A stretch of DNA of 64,000 bases from an archaeon (GTDB lineage Archaea > Nanobdellota > Nanobdellia > Pacearchaeales > GW2011-AR1), in the NCBI GenBank assembly GCA_027343665.1, contig DAHWKL010000002.1, positions 173,386 through 237,385 on the forward strand, read 5' to 3'. Of the stretch, positions 33,122 to 43,020 are shown piece by piece. A program made the position numbers and the translations under genes. Position 1 is the stretch's first letter; every line of letters starts with the position of its first letter. Under the pieces are notes generated by a model. The model worked only from the letters and a program-made list of their open reading frames with translations, ran no database searches and was not told the DNA's origin.

Positions 33122-33972
33122 ATAAGTACCTGCCTTGAAAGCAGATCGATTTTGTTTGGATATCTCTTCCTTAGATAATAACCATAAGCTAAGCCGATTA
33201 TGAGTCCTCCGAAATGTGCAGAATTTCCTATGGGAAGAGGGATGAAAAGCCCGACTATAACAAGAGGGATTATTGCAAGTAGAGGTATTGCCCAGAAAGG
33301 CATTTCTATAGGAAGGGATATTCTGTACAACCGGGGATTAAAGGAAAATATTGCAAAAATTGAAACAAAAATGTAGATTGTGAAGAAAAGACCTAAGGAT
33401 GCCACAAGATTAGAATTTGGATATGCACTTCCTAAAAAAGATTCAAGAATTATCACAAACAAAGGACCTGCAATAAGGCTTATTTTTTTATTTGGAATCA
33501 GAACTGCTAGAACACCGACAAGCCCGAAGATAGCCCCCGATGCGCCAACCCCGACATCAGAGGGATTTCCGAAAAGCTCAGCTCCAAGAGGACTTGATCC
33601 GAAAAATCCTGAAAGTATGGTGAAGACTATTCCCGCAAATATTCCGGCAATAAGGTAAAACCAAAAATATCTCCTCCTTCCGATTATTTTCTCCAAAAGC
33701 ATCCCTACAAAGAAAAGAGAGATCATATTGAACAGTATATGCTCAAGACCTGCATGCATGAACATGCTTGTCAGAAGGGTCCAAAGGTTCTGCCCCTGAA
33801 GGACAAGCGACGGCACAAGACCCACTTCATTCCATGAAAGAATCCCTGCAGAAATGAGTAGATAGAAGATTACAAAAAGAAGGACATTAGCAATTATAAG
33901 CCACCATGTAACGCTCAACCTTTCCAGAAAAGTTCTATTTCTGGGTCCTGAAACTTCATAGACTTGCATCAT
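33118..33972 (-). CDS. Rhomboid intramembrane serine protease
   Basis: This is a 284-residue membrane protein. The catalytic serine is in GASGAIFGLVG and the histidine in NSAHFGGLIIG. The earlier HILFNMISLFFVG motif contains the His/Asn of the oxyanion region. It has at least six membrane segments. It cleaves other membrane proteins within or near the bilayer. It precedes and overlaps the SpoIIM-like gene. Confidence 0.93.
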   Translation of the reverse strand: MMQVYEVSGPRNRTFLERLSVTWWLIIANVLLFVIFYLLISAGILSWNEVGLVPSLVLQGQNLWTLLTSMFMHAGLEHILFNMISLFFVGMLLEKIIGRRRYFWFYLIAGIFAGIVFTILSGFFGSSPLGAELFGNPSDVGVGASGAIFGLVGVLAVLIPNKKISLIAGPLFVIILESFLGSAYPNSNLVASLGLFFTIYIFVSIFAIFSFNPRLYRISLPIEMPFWAIPLLAIIPLVIVGLFIPLPIGNSAHFGGLIIGLAYGYYLRKRYPNKIDLLSRQVLI

Positions 33973-34007
33973 AAAAAAATGAGAAAGAGTTATTTAAACC
34001 TTAAGGA

Positions 34008-34778
34008 TTACTTCCTTTTTTTAGATTTGACTTTGGAAATTTTCTTTGCACTTTTTTTGGAAACTTTCCCGGAGGATTTTTTTTGGACAACTCTCTTTAT
34101 CTTTAGATTTTTTGATTTGCCTTTTTTTGCCTTCAACTCAAGTTTTTCTTTTTCCTTCTTTAGTTTATTCCTCTTCTTCTTATCTTCTTCCTTCTTCTTC
34201 TGCTTTTCTTTTTCCTCTTTTTTCATTTCAATGTCTTTTTTCTTATTAAGTTTCAGCTGTTCTTTTGCAATTTCTGCATTCACAACTTCAAGTTTTTCAT
34301 CTATTTTACCAATTGATTTTTCAAGGTCTTTTATAAGCTTGGAGTTATCCTTTATGGTAAAAACCTGCCCACATTCATCGCATGTGAAATCCATCAGTAT
34401 TGCTTGGTCTTCGCCATATTCCAATCCGCACGATTCACATACATAGAAAGTTTTAGAGTTCCTGAGTGCAATCTCACTGCGCACCTCTTTCTTTGTTTTG
34501 TCAAGATGCTCTTTTAGGAAATCCAGACATTTTAAGATTTCAAATCTCCAATAATAAGTGTACCATCCCTTCTTTTTGTCCTTTTTTCTAACTGATGAAA
34601 CAAGACCGAAATCCGAAATTCTATAAAGAATATTTCTTGTCTGATTTATTGTTATCCCAAGTTTTTTCGCGATTACAAACTCGTTAATATATTTTGGCGT
34701 GTCAAGAAGGTCAACAATCCCAACAGCAGACTTTCCAACGACAGAAAGAACTACCTCTTCTAAAAGTTTATTGAGCAT
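34008..34778 (-). CDS. tfe: Transcription factor E alpha with long basic tail
   Basis: This 256-residue protein has an N-terminal winged helix (KYINEFVIAKKLGITINQTR) and a C4 zinc ribbon (CESCGLEYG and CDECGQ), the two modules of archaeal TFE-alpha, which helps RNA polymerase open promoters. After residue ~150 comes a helix and then a lysine-rich tail of nearly 90 residues, unusually long for the family and probably able to bind DNA or RNA nonspecifically. A standalone gene. Confidence 0.9.
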   Translation of the reverse strand: MLNKLLEEVVLSVVGKSAVGIVDLLDTPKYINEFVIAKKLGITINQTRNILYRISDFGLVSSVRKKDKKKGWYTYYWRFEILKCLDFLKEHLDKTKKEVRSEIALRNSKTFYVCESCGLEYGEDQAILMDFTCDECGQVFTIKDNSKLIKDLEKSIGKIDEKLEVVNAEIAKEQLKLNKKKDIEMKKEEKEKQKKKEEDKKKRNKLKKEKEKLELKAKKGKSKNLKIKRVVQKKSSGKVSKKSAKKISKVKSKKRK

Positions 34779-34890
34779 GGAGAGATTAAAAGATATTCAT
34801 TAAAATACCTTTCGGTTATCTTCCAAGAATTCCTGTTTCAAGAACAAGATTTTTAAAGTGTATACTCCAATATATATTTAGAGGTGAAAG

Positions 34891-35451
34891 ATGGCATTAT
34901 TTTCAAAGAAAAAAGATAACAAGGAACCCACAATTCCAAAACTTCCGGATCTTCCAAGCTTGCCTTCATTGCCTTCTAGATTCCCCGATATGAATTCTTC
35001 AGAGGACAATGAAATTCCCGAATTGCCCAGTTTCCCCACGGGGGGGGTCGGGGACAAATTCTCAAGAGACACTATAAAAAATGCAATTTCGGGGGATGAT
35101 GATGACGAACCGATAATATCTCCGGAAGAACTAGTTCCGAAACCAGCCATGATTCCTCAAAAACCAATGTCAATGGAGAGGATGAAAAAAATCACCCCCA
35201 TGGAAAGACCTGAAGAAAGAGCAATTCCCAAGGAAACAGGACCGGTTTTCATAAGGATAGACAAATTTGAAGAGGCGCTTAATATATTCAAGGAAACAAG
35301 GAAAAAGATAGAAGAGATTGAAAGTCTTCTTGGTGAGACTAAAGAAATAAAACAGAAGGAAGAAGAGGAATTGTCAACCTGGGAAGAAGAGATACAAGAG
35401 ATGAAACAGCAAATAGAAAAGGTTGACAGAGATATTTTCTCAAGAATATAA
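34891..35451 (+). CDS. Proline-rich/coiled-coil protein, first of a pair
   Basis: This is a 186-residue protein. The N-terminal half is disordered and rich in Pro, Leu and Ser (IPKLPDLPSLPSLPSRFPD); the C-terminal half (residues ~110-186) is a charged coiled coil. It overlaps the next gene by one base (TAATG), so the two are produced together and may form a complex. No family recognised. A GGTG motif upstream may serve as ribosome-binding site. Confidence 0.65.
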   Translation: MALFSKKKDNKEPTIPKLPDLPSLPSLPSRFPDMNSSEDNEIPELPSFPTGGVGDKFSRDTIKNAISGDDDDEPIISPEELVPKPAMIPQKPMSMERMKKITPMERPEERAIPKETGPVFIRIDKFEEALNIFKETRKKIEEIESLLGETKEIKQKEEEELSTWEEEIQEMKQQIEKVDRDIFSRI

Positions 35452-35870
35452 TGGGAAAAAACAGAATTTCTAAAAAGGCGGATGAAGATAAAAAAAGTTC
35501 CGTTTATATAAAACTCGAAAAAGATGAGGCAATTTCAAGCAAAAAGGATATCCTTTCCTCTGAGATGAACCTTTTAAAAATAATCCAGAGCATTCAGAAT
35601 TATCAGAACCTGAGGAAGGATGAACTCAAGAAAAAAAGACTCATACAGAAAAAAGCCAGGGAGGCAAGGCTAAACATCGCAAAAATTCAGATGACAATGC
35701 CTGCGCTCAAAGTTCCAAAAATGTTCAAGAGGGAAATTTCAGGGCCTGCAGAACCTGAAAATGCAGAGGAAAAAATTCATATAGATCTCTCAAGAAAAAA
35801 AGGCACTATTGAAAATCAGCTTCTTGAAATACAGGAAAAGCTAAATGAACTTCAGGGAATGGGAGAATAA
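35451..35870 (+). CDS. Coiled-coil protein, second of a pair
   Basis: This is a 139-residue, strongly charged helical protein. One helix of about 60 residues (SEMNLLKIIQSIQNYQNLRK onward) is followed by a linker and a second helix (KGTIENQLLEIQEKLNELQG), the layout of a coiled-coil hairpin. It is translationally coupled to the preceding gene, and the alaS gene follows 53 bases later. No function assigned. Confidence 0.65.
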   Translation: MGKNRISKKADEDKKSSVYIKLEKDEAISSKKDILSSEMNLLKIIQSIQNYQNLRKDELKKKRLIQKKAREARLNIAKIQMTMPALKVPKMFKREISGPAEPENAEEKIHIDLSRKKGTIENQLLEIQEKLNELQGMGE

Positions 35871-35923
35871 CCCTGATTCTCACCCATCAAAACTCTTTAA
35901 AACCTGAAGTTTCTATAATTTTC

Positions 35924-37681
35924 ATGAACCGAACAGAACTTATCAGAAAGTATATTGAATTTTTTAAGGGAAAAGATCATCTCGAAATTCCGGGAGCTTC
36001 TCTGATACCCGAAAATGACCCGACAGTTCTTTTCACAACAGCAGGTATGCACCCTTTAGTTCCGTTTTTAACGGGACAGAAGCATCCTCTTGGAAAAAGA
36101 CTTGTTGATGTGCAAAGATGTATAAGAACAGGGGATATTGAAGATGTCGGGGATACTACCCATCACACATTTTTTGAGATGCTGGGAAACTGGTCTTTGG
36201 GAGATTATTTCAAAGAAGAAGCGATAGAATATTCTTTTGAATTCCTGACAAAAATTTTGAAAATTCCGAAAGAACGCCTTGCAGTCAGTGTCTTTGCCGG
36301 GGATAATGATGCGCCAAGAGATGAACTTTCCGCAAAAGAATGGGAAAGACTGGGCATCCCAAAAAAAAGAATTGCTTATCTTCCAAAAAAAAATAACTGG
36401 TGGGGACCGGCCGGAGAGACTGGCCCATGCGGTCCTGATACTGAAATGTTTTATTGGAAAATCAATTCAAAAAAAGCCCCGGAAAGATTCAACCCTGAAG
36501 ATGAAAACTGGGTGGAGATATGGAATGATGTATTGATGCAATACCACAAAGACAAAAACGGGAGATATAATGAAGCAGAACAGAAAAATATAGACACGGG
36601 AATGGGAGTCGAAAGGACTGTTGCCGTCCTGAGCGGGCTTGAAGATAATTATCTTGCTGATATGTGGAAGCCGATAATAGAAAGAATAGAAAAATTATCC
36701 GGGAAAGAGTATGTTGAAAATGAAAAAACTATGAGAATAATCGCGGATCATATAAAAGCGGCCGTATTCATGATTTCTGATGGAGTTTCACCATCCAACA
36801 CTGAAAGAGGATATGTCCTTAGAAGGATTATAAGAAGAGCGATAAGATACGGAAAAAAACTGGAACTTAAAGAGTTCACTTCAAAGATTGCGGAGCCTGT
36901 TTTCAGGATTTATTCGGACTACAAGATAGCTGAAAAAAGAGTTTTAGAAGAGTTGGAAGAGGAAGAGAAAAAATTCAATGAAACACTAGAAAACGGAATA
37001 AATATTTTCAACAAACTGACAAAAGACAAAAAGGAACTTTCAGGCAAAGATGGATTCTTGCTTTACCAGTCATATGGATTCCCGTTAGAGATGATTGTTG
37101 AGGAAGCGAAAGATAAGAAGATAAGATTTGACCCGAAGGATTTTGAAGCTGAATATGAAAAGCACCAGGAACTTTCAAGAAGCCTTTCGGCAGGAAAGTT
37201 TAAATCTGGACTCATAGACAATTCTGCCGAAACAACACGACTTCACACAGCTACCCATCTTTTGAACGAAGCTTTAAGGCAGGTTTTGGGTGACAAAACA
37301 ATAGCACAAAGAGGTTCTAATATAACCCCAGAAAGATTAAGATTCGATTTTAATTTCGGAAGAAGGCTTACAGATGAAGAGATAAAAAAAATTGAGGATT
37401 GGGTAAATGACAAGATAAAGAAAGACCTTTCAGTCAGAAGGGAGGAGATGGGATTAGAAGAGGCAATGAAATCAGAGGCACAGCATGAGTTTGGAGCAAA
37501 ATATCCAAAAAAGGTTTCTGTTTATACGGTGTATGATGAAAAAGATCCGGAACACTTTGTGAGCAGAGAAATTTGCACTGGTCCGCACGTAAAAAAAACT
37601 TCTGAAATAGGGAGATTCAGGATAACAAAAGAAGAATCATCATCTGCAGGCATCAGAAGAATCAAAGCTGTTGTTGAGTAA
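35924..37681 (+). CDS. alaS: Alanyl-tRNA synthetase, short bacterial-like form
   Basis: This 585-residue class II synthetase has TTAGMHPLVPFLTGQKHP and CIRTGDIEDVGDTTHHTFFE in the catalytic core, and NTERGYVLRRIIRRAIRYG before the editing domain. The editing domain has HTATHLLNEAL and CTGPHV zinc motifs. The chain stops right after the editing domain, so the C-terminal C-Ala oligomerisation domain of the usual ~870-residue enzyme is missing. The sequence is of bacterial type and resembles the short forms of Patescibacteria, so a transfer from bacteria is likely. Confidence 0.93.
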   Translation: MNRTELIRKYIEFFKGKDHLEIPGASLIPENDPTVLFTTAGMHPLVPFLTGQKHPLGKRLVDVQRCIRTGDIEDVGDTTHHTFFEMLGNWSLGDYFKEEAIEYSFEFLTKILKIPKERLAVSVFAGDNDAPRDELSAKEWERLGIPKKRIAYLPKKNNWWGPAGETGPCGPDTEMFYWKINSKKAPERFNPEDENWVEIWNDVLMQYHKDKNGRYNEAEQKNIDTGMGVERTVAVLSGLEDNYLADMWKPIIERIEKLSGKEYVENEKTMRIIADHIKAAVFMISDGVSPSNTERGYVLRRIIRRAIRYGKKLELKEFTSKIAEPVFRIYSDYKIAEKRVLEELEEEEKKFNETLENGINIFNKLTKDKKELSGKDGFLLYQSYGFPLEMIVEEAKDKKIRFDPKDFEAEYEKHQELSRSLSAGKFKSGLIDNSAETTRLHTATHLLNEALRQVLGDKTIAQRGSNITPERLRFDFNFGRRLTDEEIKKIEDWVNDKIKKDLSVRREEMGLEEAMKSEAQHEFGAKYPKKVSVYTVYDEKDPEHFVSREICTGPHVKKTSEIGRFRITKEESSSAGIRRIKAVVE

Positions 37682-37682
37682 A

Positions 37683-38765
37683 TTAATAGTTCAGATTATA
37701 TTTTTTTCTTAAGCCATTCATCTGCGATTCCTGCAAGGGGTTTAAAGAACCTGAACTTTCAATCTGATTTGAAAGGCTATCAAGCAATTTTGCATCACCA
37801 TAATCCGGAAGATTTCCAGAAAGGGATATTCCGTTTGAGACCATTATTATTTCGGGGGTACTTGATATCCTTTGCACAACCCCGTTATCGCCAAGATAAA
37901 GCCCCTCACTGAAAGAAATTGGGCTAGGCATAGTCGTCTCAACAAAACAATAACCTGTTCCCAGATAGCTATACTCAACAGGACATTTTATCCCAACAGC
38001 CTCATGATCTTCAGCAGGAAAATAGAAAAGAACAACTCCAAATCCCATCTGTTTTAACATATATGCAAGAAGTTCCGATTTCCCTTCGCAAGATCCCTGA
38101 TCTTCACCCAAGACTTGGTAAGGATATCTCCCTATTCTGACCTTAGTCCCAAAAAAGTCCGTGAATCCTGATTCATTATAGGGAATATTTTGAACCATGC
38201 TTACCGCTGCTTCAGCCTGTAAATCTTTTGAGTTAGGATAAACATTTTCTATTTTGACAACAAGCGGGCTAAGAAAACTTGCCTGTACGGGATTATTTAC
38301 TTTAGCAAGTTTTATATCACTAAGCCTTGGAGTTTGATTTATTGCATAAATAGTATACTGCGGAAGGCTCAAAAGGTAATTAAGAACTTGTTTGAAAAAA
38401 CTAAAGTTGATGGAATTATTAACTCCATAAAGAGTATAATTAAAGGTTATAATTTTCGAAGAGTTTCCGTATTTTGACACACATGAAACCCCGTTAAACT
38501 GGAAATTATCCGGACACCCGCAAAAAGAGTCATTCTCTATAAGAGTCTGGTTTTCACATAAATAAGGCTTTGTTAAAGAACATTGACCAGAGAAAGTACC
38601 ATCTCCACAAAATTGATAATGATATTTTTGCGGGGATGGGGAATAAGAAAGCAGGGAAAGGATTATAACAGCTATAATCACAACAATTCCAAGGATTATA
38701 TAAAAAAGTTTTGAAGAGAGAATTTTTTTAAAAAAATTTGGCTTGTCCAAAACAACTTCTTCCAT
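37683..38765 (-). CDS. Membrane-anchored transglutaminase-like protein
   Basis: This is a 360-residue protein. A cytoplasmic N-terminal tail is followed by a membrane segment (residues ~20-43), a cysteine-rich extracellular region (FCGDGTFSGQCSLT, CGCPDNFQFNGVSCV), and a transglutaminase-like core. In the core, GSCEGKSELLAYMLKQMGFG carries the nucleophilic Cys and EDHEAVGIKC the His. Such domains often act as cysteine proteases or peptide-bond-modifying enzymes outside the cell. The final ~50 residues are polar. It is convergent with alaS, one base apart. Confidence 0.75.
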   Translation of the reverse strand: MEEVVLDKPNFFKKILSSKLFYIILGIVVIIAVIILSLLSYSPSPQKYHYQFCGDGTFSGQCSLTKPYLCENQTLIENDSFCGCPDNFQFNGVSCVSKYGNSSKIITFNYTLYGVNNSINFSFFKQVLNYLLSLPQYTIYAINQTPRLSDIKLAKVNNPVQASFLSPLVVKIENVYPNSKDLQAEAAVSMVQNIPYNESGFTDFFGTKVRIGRYPYQVLGEDQGSCEGKSELLAYMLKQMGFGVVLFYFPAEDHEAVGIKCPVEYSYLGTGYCFVETTMPSPISFSEGLYLGDNGVVQRISSTPEIIMVSNGISLSGNLPDYGDAKLLDSLSNQIESSGSLNPLQESQMNGLRKKYNLNY

Positions 38766-38821
38766 AATTAAATGAAGGGAAGTTCGTATAAAAAAGTATT
38801 GATAAATAAAAGTGCAAAAGA

Positions 38822-39298
38822 TTATTCCTTATTCCAGCCACCATTGACTTTCTCAAGGAGATATAAAAGTCCAGGCTTGAATTTTCCAACCCACTCGCTG
38901 TAAGATTCATCAATGAATTTCTTCTCTCTTTCCTTATCAGCTTCAAGTCCTATTATTGAATGCACACTTGAGAATTTCATTGCCAAGGTTATAAGCTTCC
39001 AAATTGCGTTTCTATCTTCAGTTGAATTAAAAAGTTTCGCTTCCGTCTGACCGGCAAAAAAAGATGGATTTGGCATAAGGAGGTTATTCAGGTACCCATG
39101 CCAGTCCCTGTAATGGTCGACTATTCTAGCACACAATTGCCTTGAGAATTTTTCTGATACGAAACCCGATGAGAGCACAAAATCTTTTATCGAAAATTCT
39201 GCTTCCAATTCATCGAAAGTAGGTTTGAATCCCAATTCTTTTCTGGACCTGGAAAATTCCTGATCAAGCTCCTTCAAAATTTCTTTTTTGTCTATCAT
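38822..39298 (-). CDS. Uncharacterised helical protein
   Basis: This is a 158-residue soluble protein predicted to be all-helical, with conserved-looking aromatic residues (HYRDWHGYLNNLLMPNP, YSEWVGKFKPG). No domain recognised. It lies between the transglutaminase-like gene and leuS on the same strand. Its normal start is preceded by AT-rich sequence only. Confidence 0.55.
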   Translation of the reverse strand: MIDKKEILKELDQEFSRSRKELGFKPTFDELEAEFSIKDFVLSSGFVSEKFSRQLCARIVDHYRDWHGYLNNLLMPNPSFFAGQTEAKLFNSTEDRNAIWKLITLAMKFSSVHSIIGLEADKEREKKFIDESYSEWVGKFKPGLLYLLEKVNGGWNKE

Positions 39299-39377
39299 GA
39301 AATTTCTTGGAAACCAAGGTTTTTAAAATTAAGGGATGACAAATGATAAGATCTTCCAAATCTTAGGTATTTCTAAC

Positions 39378-41840
39378 TCATTCAAACCAAATCCCGGGCA
39401 TTCCGGGTTTTGCTTTCTTAGCGCGATCTTCGGGATCAAGTTTCATTGAATCCTTAACTGAATAAATAAAAACTTCTTTTCCAAGACCCTTTTCAAGTTT
39501 CTTTTTATCAAGTTCCCCTATTTCAAAAGGCAGAACATAAAGGTGAACTTTTGAAATTTTTTCCCCCCGATCTTCGAGTCTTTTCATTAAAGGAAGAACA
39601 TTCTCTATAACTTTTTCGTTCATATTGATCCCAGTCCCCTTACTGAGTTCTATTTCTTTAAATTCCGGCCATGAAGAAGTTGAAACCAGTCCCTTACCCC
39701 CAAGTTTTTCCCAAAGCTCTTCAGCAGTATGTGGACAAAATGGGGCTAAAAGCTTCAGAAAATCCTCAAGAACTTTTTTTCCGAGCTCATTTCCTTTTGA
39801 CATTTCTTCGAAAAGCTCACGAAGCTCTATTGTAGCTTTCCTGTAATCGAAATTTTCGATATATTCTCCTATATCCTTTATCGATTTATTAAGCTTTATC
39901 TCAATTTCCAATGGAGTTTTTCCGGTTTTAGTGTTCATGAAAAAGTCATAAACTTTTCTTATAAATCTAAAACTTCCTTGGATGCCTTTTTCACTCCAGT
40001 CAAAATCTTTATCCGGAGAAGCGACTGATACCAGAAACAGCCTGAGTGAATCAGCGCCATATTTTTCTATAGTGTCAAGAGGATTAACAACATTTCCCTT
40101 GGATTTACTCATCTTATCGCCATCTTCACCATGAAGCATCCCTTGATGGAAAAGTCTAAGGGCAGGTTCATCAAAATTTACAAGTTCAATGTCCCGCAAA
40201 AACTTCACATAATATCTCGAGTATATAAGATGCATGCACGCATGTTCTGCTCCACCGATGTAGACATCGGTTGGACACCAATACAAAACTTTTTTCTTAT
40301 CAAATATTTCCTTATCATTATTTGGATCAGCATAGCGCAGGAAATACCATGAAGAATTCACAAAAGTATCCATCGTGTCTGTTTCTCTTTTGGCTTTTCC
40401 CATGCACCTAGGACATTTCACATTTATCCATTTCTCATTTGTCAAAAGAGGATTTCCTTCGCCAAATTTCACATCTTTGGGAAGTTTGATAGGAAGATCT
40501 TCATAATTAACTGGGACCACACCACATTTTTCACAGTGAATGATTGGAATTGGAGTTCCCCAATATCTTTGCCTTGAAATCCCCCAATCTTTCAGTCTGA
40601 ATTGAACAGACTTTTTACCAAGACCTTTTTCTTTGAGAAAATTTGTAACTTCTTCTTTTGCTTTTTCATTTTCCATACCATTAAATTTTTCGGAATTTAT
40701 CAGTGTTCCCTCACCTGTATAAGCTTCGGTAAGACTTCTATCATCAAGTTCAAAATCAACCGGGTCTATCACAATTTTCATAGGAATATCATATTTTTTT
40801 GCAAATTCGTAATCCCTTTTATCATGTGCAGGCACAGCCATAACCATCCCACTCCCGTAATCAGCTACGACAAAATTACCAATATAGATAGGAACCTTCT
40901 CGTGATTAATTGGATTCAGTGCATAAGATCCTGTAAAAGCACCTTCTTTTTCCAATTCTATAAGGTCTTTCTCCGAAACGGACTTAAGCTTTTTCAAAAA
41001 ATTATCCACTTCTGTTTTATGCTCCGCAGTCACTAATCTTTTCAGCTCTTTATGGTAAGGAGAAATAACCACAAAAGTCACCCCATAGATTGTATCTGGT
41101 CTTGTTGTGAAGACAGGCCACTTTTTCCCATCCACTTCAAAATCAATTTCCGTTCCGTAACTTTTTCCTATCCAGTGTTTTTGCATCTGTTTTGTTGTCT
41201 CGGGCCAATTCATATTGTCAAGGTTGTCAAGAAGTTCATCAGCATAATTTGTAAGTTTGAAAAACCATTGTTTGAGATATTTTGATTCAACCGATGTCTT
41301 TTCATGTCTCCAGCATTTGCCGTCCACAACTTGTTCATTGGCTAAAACTGTTTTACATTCTGGACACCAGTTCACGAGAGACTCTTTCTGGTAAGCAAGT
41401 CCTGCTTCAAGCATCTTCAAGAACAACCATTGATCCCATTTATAATATGAAGGGTCTGAGGTGTCAACAACCCTTGCCCAGTCGTAAGTGAGACCCAATC
41501 TCTTCTGTTGCATAACAAAATTTTTGATTGAATTTCTTGTGTAATCCTGCGGATGCGTCCCTTCCTTTATTGCAGCATTCTCGGCAGGAAGTCCTAAAGC
41601 ATCAAAGCCGATAGGATGCAAAACATTGTAACCCTGCATGATTTTATATCTAGCAATTATATCCCCGATTGTATAATTCAATGCATGACCCATGTGAAGC
41701 CCATATCCAGAGGGATAAGGAAACATCTCGAGGGAATAGAATTTCTTTTTTTTTGAATCTTCAGAAACATAGAAAGTTTTTTCATCAGCCCATCTTTTCT
41801 GCCATTTTTTCTCGATCTTACCAAAATTGAAATCTGCCAT
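39378..41840 (-). CDS. leuS: Leucyl-tRNA synthetase, bacterial type
   Basis: This 820-residue class I synthetase has the HIGH-like HMGHALNY, the zinc region NWCPECKTVLANEQVVDG, the editing-domain TTRPDTIYGVTF and the KMSKS loop (DGDKMSKSKGNVVNP). These features and their order are of bacterial LeuRS, whose editing domain is inserted after the zinc domain, unlike the longer archaeal/eukaryotic form. The ending differs from standard bacterial enzymes (PGMPGIWFE). Another tRNA synthetase of bacterial origin in an archaeal context. Confidence 0.95.
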   Translation of the reverse strand: MADFNFGKIEKKWQKRWADEKTFYVSEDSKKKKFYSLEMFPYPSGYGLHMGHALNYTIGDIIARYKIMQGYNVLHPIGFDALGLPAENAAIKEGTHPQDYTRNSIKNFVMQQKRLGLTYDWARVVDTSDPSYYKWDQWLFLKMLEAGLAYQKESLVNWCPECKTVLANEQVVDGKCWRHEKTSVESKYLKQWFFKLTNYADELLDNLDNMNWPETTKQMQKHWIGKSYGTEIDFEVDGKKWPVFTTRPDTIYGVTFVVISPYHKELKRLVTAEHKTEVDNFLKKLKSVSEKDLIELEKEGAFTGSYALNPINHEKVPIYIGNFVVADYGSGMVMAVPAHDKRDYEFAKKYDIPMKIVIDPVDFELDDRSLTEAYTGEGTLINSEKFNGMENEKAKEEVTNFLKEKGLGKKSVQFRLKDWGISRQRYWGTPIPIIHCEKCGVVPVNYEDLPIKLPKDVKFGEGNPLLTNEKWINVKCPRCMGKAKRETDTMDTFVNSSWYFLRYADPNNDKEIFDKKKVLYWCPTDVYIGGAEHACMHLIYSRYYVKFLRDIELVNFDEPALRLFHQGMLHGEDGDKMSKSKGNVVNPLDTIEKYGADSLRLFLVSVASPDKDFDWSEKGIQGSFRFIRKVYDFFMNTKTGKTPLEIEIKLNKSIKDIGEYIENFDYRKATIELRELFEEMSKGNELGKKVLEDFLKLLAPFCPHTAEELWEKLGGKGLVSTSSWPEFKEIELSKGTGINMNEKVIENVLPLMKRLEDRGEKISKVHLYVLPFEIGELDKKKLEKGLGKEVFIYSVKDSMKLDPEDRAKKAKPGMPGIWFE

Positions 41841-41893
41841 TATTTAGCTAAATAAAAAGGGTTTAATAGATTTTTGATGGAAAAACATTGGTT

Positions 41894-42934
41894 TCATTTT
41901 CCTTTCTTAATGAATTCCTTGACAATCTTCTCAGCAGGTTTTCCGAATATGCTGTATCCCTTGGGCAATGGGTCTGAGATATCCTCCCCGAAATCTGGCC
42001 TGTCTGAAGACCATACAAAAACTCCCCTTATCGTCTGAGATTTACCGTTTATTTCCGAAATTGCCTCAAGAAAATCTTTATAGACCTTGGCCTGAAGATG
42101 ACTGTCTTGTATGCTCCAAGGTATATTCTTAAAAGGTAGTATGCCTCCGAACGTTTCACTTGGCACACCGAACTCAGTTATGAAAATGGGTTTCGGATGC
42201 AAGGTTTCATAGATTTTCTTCACAAAATAAAAAGGTATTTTATTTCCAAAAGGTATTGAAGGCATAGCAGGTGCATAAAAATCTATTCCCACAATATCAA
42301 TGGAAGTTTCTTTGAGCTTTTTTATGCGATCTAGATCACTCAAACTCATAAAATCAGCAGCATAAATTGTCTTCCCTTTAAACCCTGAATCCTTAAGTGA
42401 AGATGATACCATATCGAAAAAAGAGGGATTTCGATCAAGTATTTTCTCAAGCTCAGATCCGACAATGAAATAATCAACGCTGTCATCTATCGCGACGCGG
42501 GAAAGATTATTTATGATTTTCATGTAAGACTCCGCCCATTTATTAAAATTAGAAGGATAGAAAGCCATCCTAGACCCGTTATCTCTTGAATCTATCAAGG
42601 GCTTCAATGCTGTTTTCATTCCGAGAGATCGGCTTTCTTTTATGACTTCTTCAAGGTTTCTTATACTAAAACTTGAACTATCCTCTATAATAGAGGAATT
42701 CGCAGAGTTCTGATAATATACCGGATTGAGAGCAATTGTTTTATATCCTGATTTCGCAAGAAACTCGAGAGCACTTAGATCAGAGGAATCTACCGAGCCC
42801 CCGTTAAATTTCGTCAGATTTATGCCGATAGGAGGAAGATTACCTGAGAAAGAAGGCTTCAAAGATTGCTCCGAAGACACCAATGATAATGCGGCAAGAA
42901 GTATCATCACGGTATCCGTAAAACGCTCTTTCAT
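41894..42934 (-). CDS. Secreted TIM-barrel glycoside hydrolase (GH113-like)
   Basis: This is a 346-residue protein with an N-terminal hydrophobic segment (signal or anchor, residues ~7-20) and a TIM-barrel glycosidase body. The two catalytic glutamates are placed as in clan A glycosidases: FIVGSELEKI (acid/base) and PIFITEFGVPS (nucleophile). The pattern resembles beta-mannanases of family GH113. The substrate is uncertain; a role on host or self surface sugars is possible for a DPANN cell. Confidence 0.75.
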   Translation of the reverse strand: MKERFTDTVMILLAALSLVSSEQSLKPSFSGNLPPIGINLTKFNGGSVDSSDLSALEFLAKSGYKTIALNPVYYQNSANSSIIEDSSSFSIRNLEEVIKESRSLGMKTALKPLIDSRDNGSRMAFYPSNFNKWAESYMKIINNLSRVAIDDSVDYFIVGSELEKILDRNPSFFDMVSSSLKDSGFKGKTIYAADFMSLSDLDRIKKLKETSIDIVGIDFYAPAMPSIPFGNKIPFYFVKKIYETLHPKPIFITEFGVPSETFGGILPFKNIPWSIQDSHLQAKVYKDFLEAISEINGKSQTIRGVFVWSSDRPDFGEDISDPLPKGYSIFGKPAEKIVKEFIKKGK

Positions 42935-43020
42935 CTGTTTTATAAATTTTACATTGTTTAATTATTTTTTTAAAATAAAACACCACAAATAAACTTAAAG
43001 AAAATACGCATGAATTAGAA

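Noticed and set aside
34964-35010. Repeated LPS-LPS units could be a repeat domain
   Set aside because: Only a low-complexity proline/leucine stretch inside the coiled-coil gene; no further repeats.
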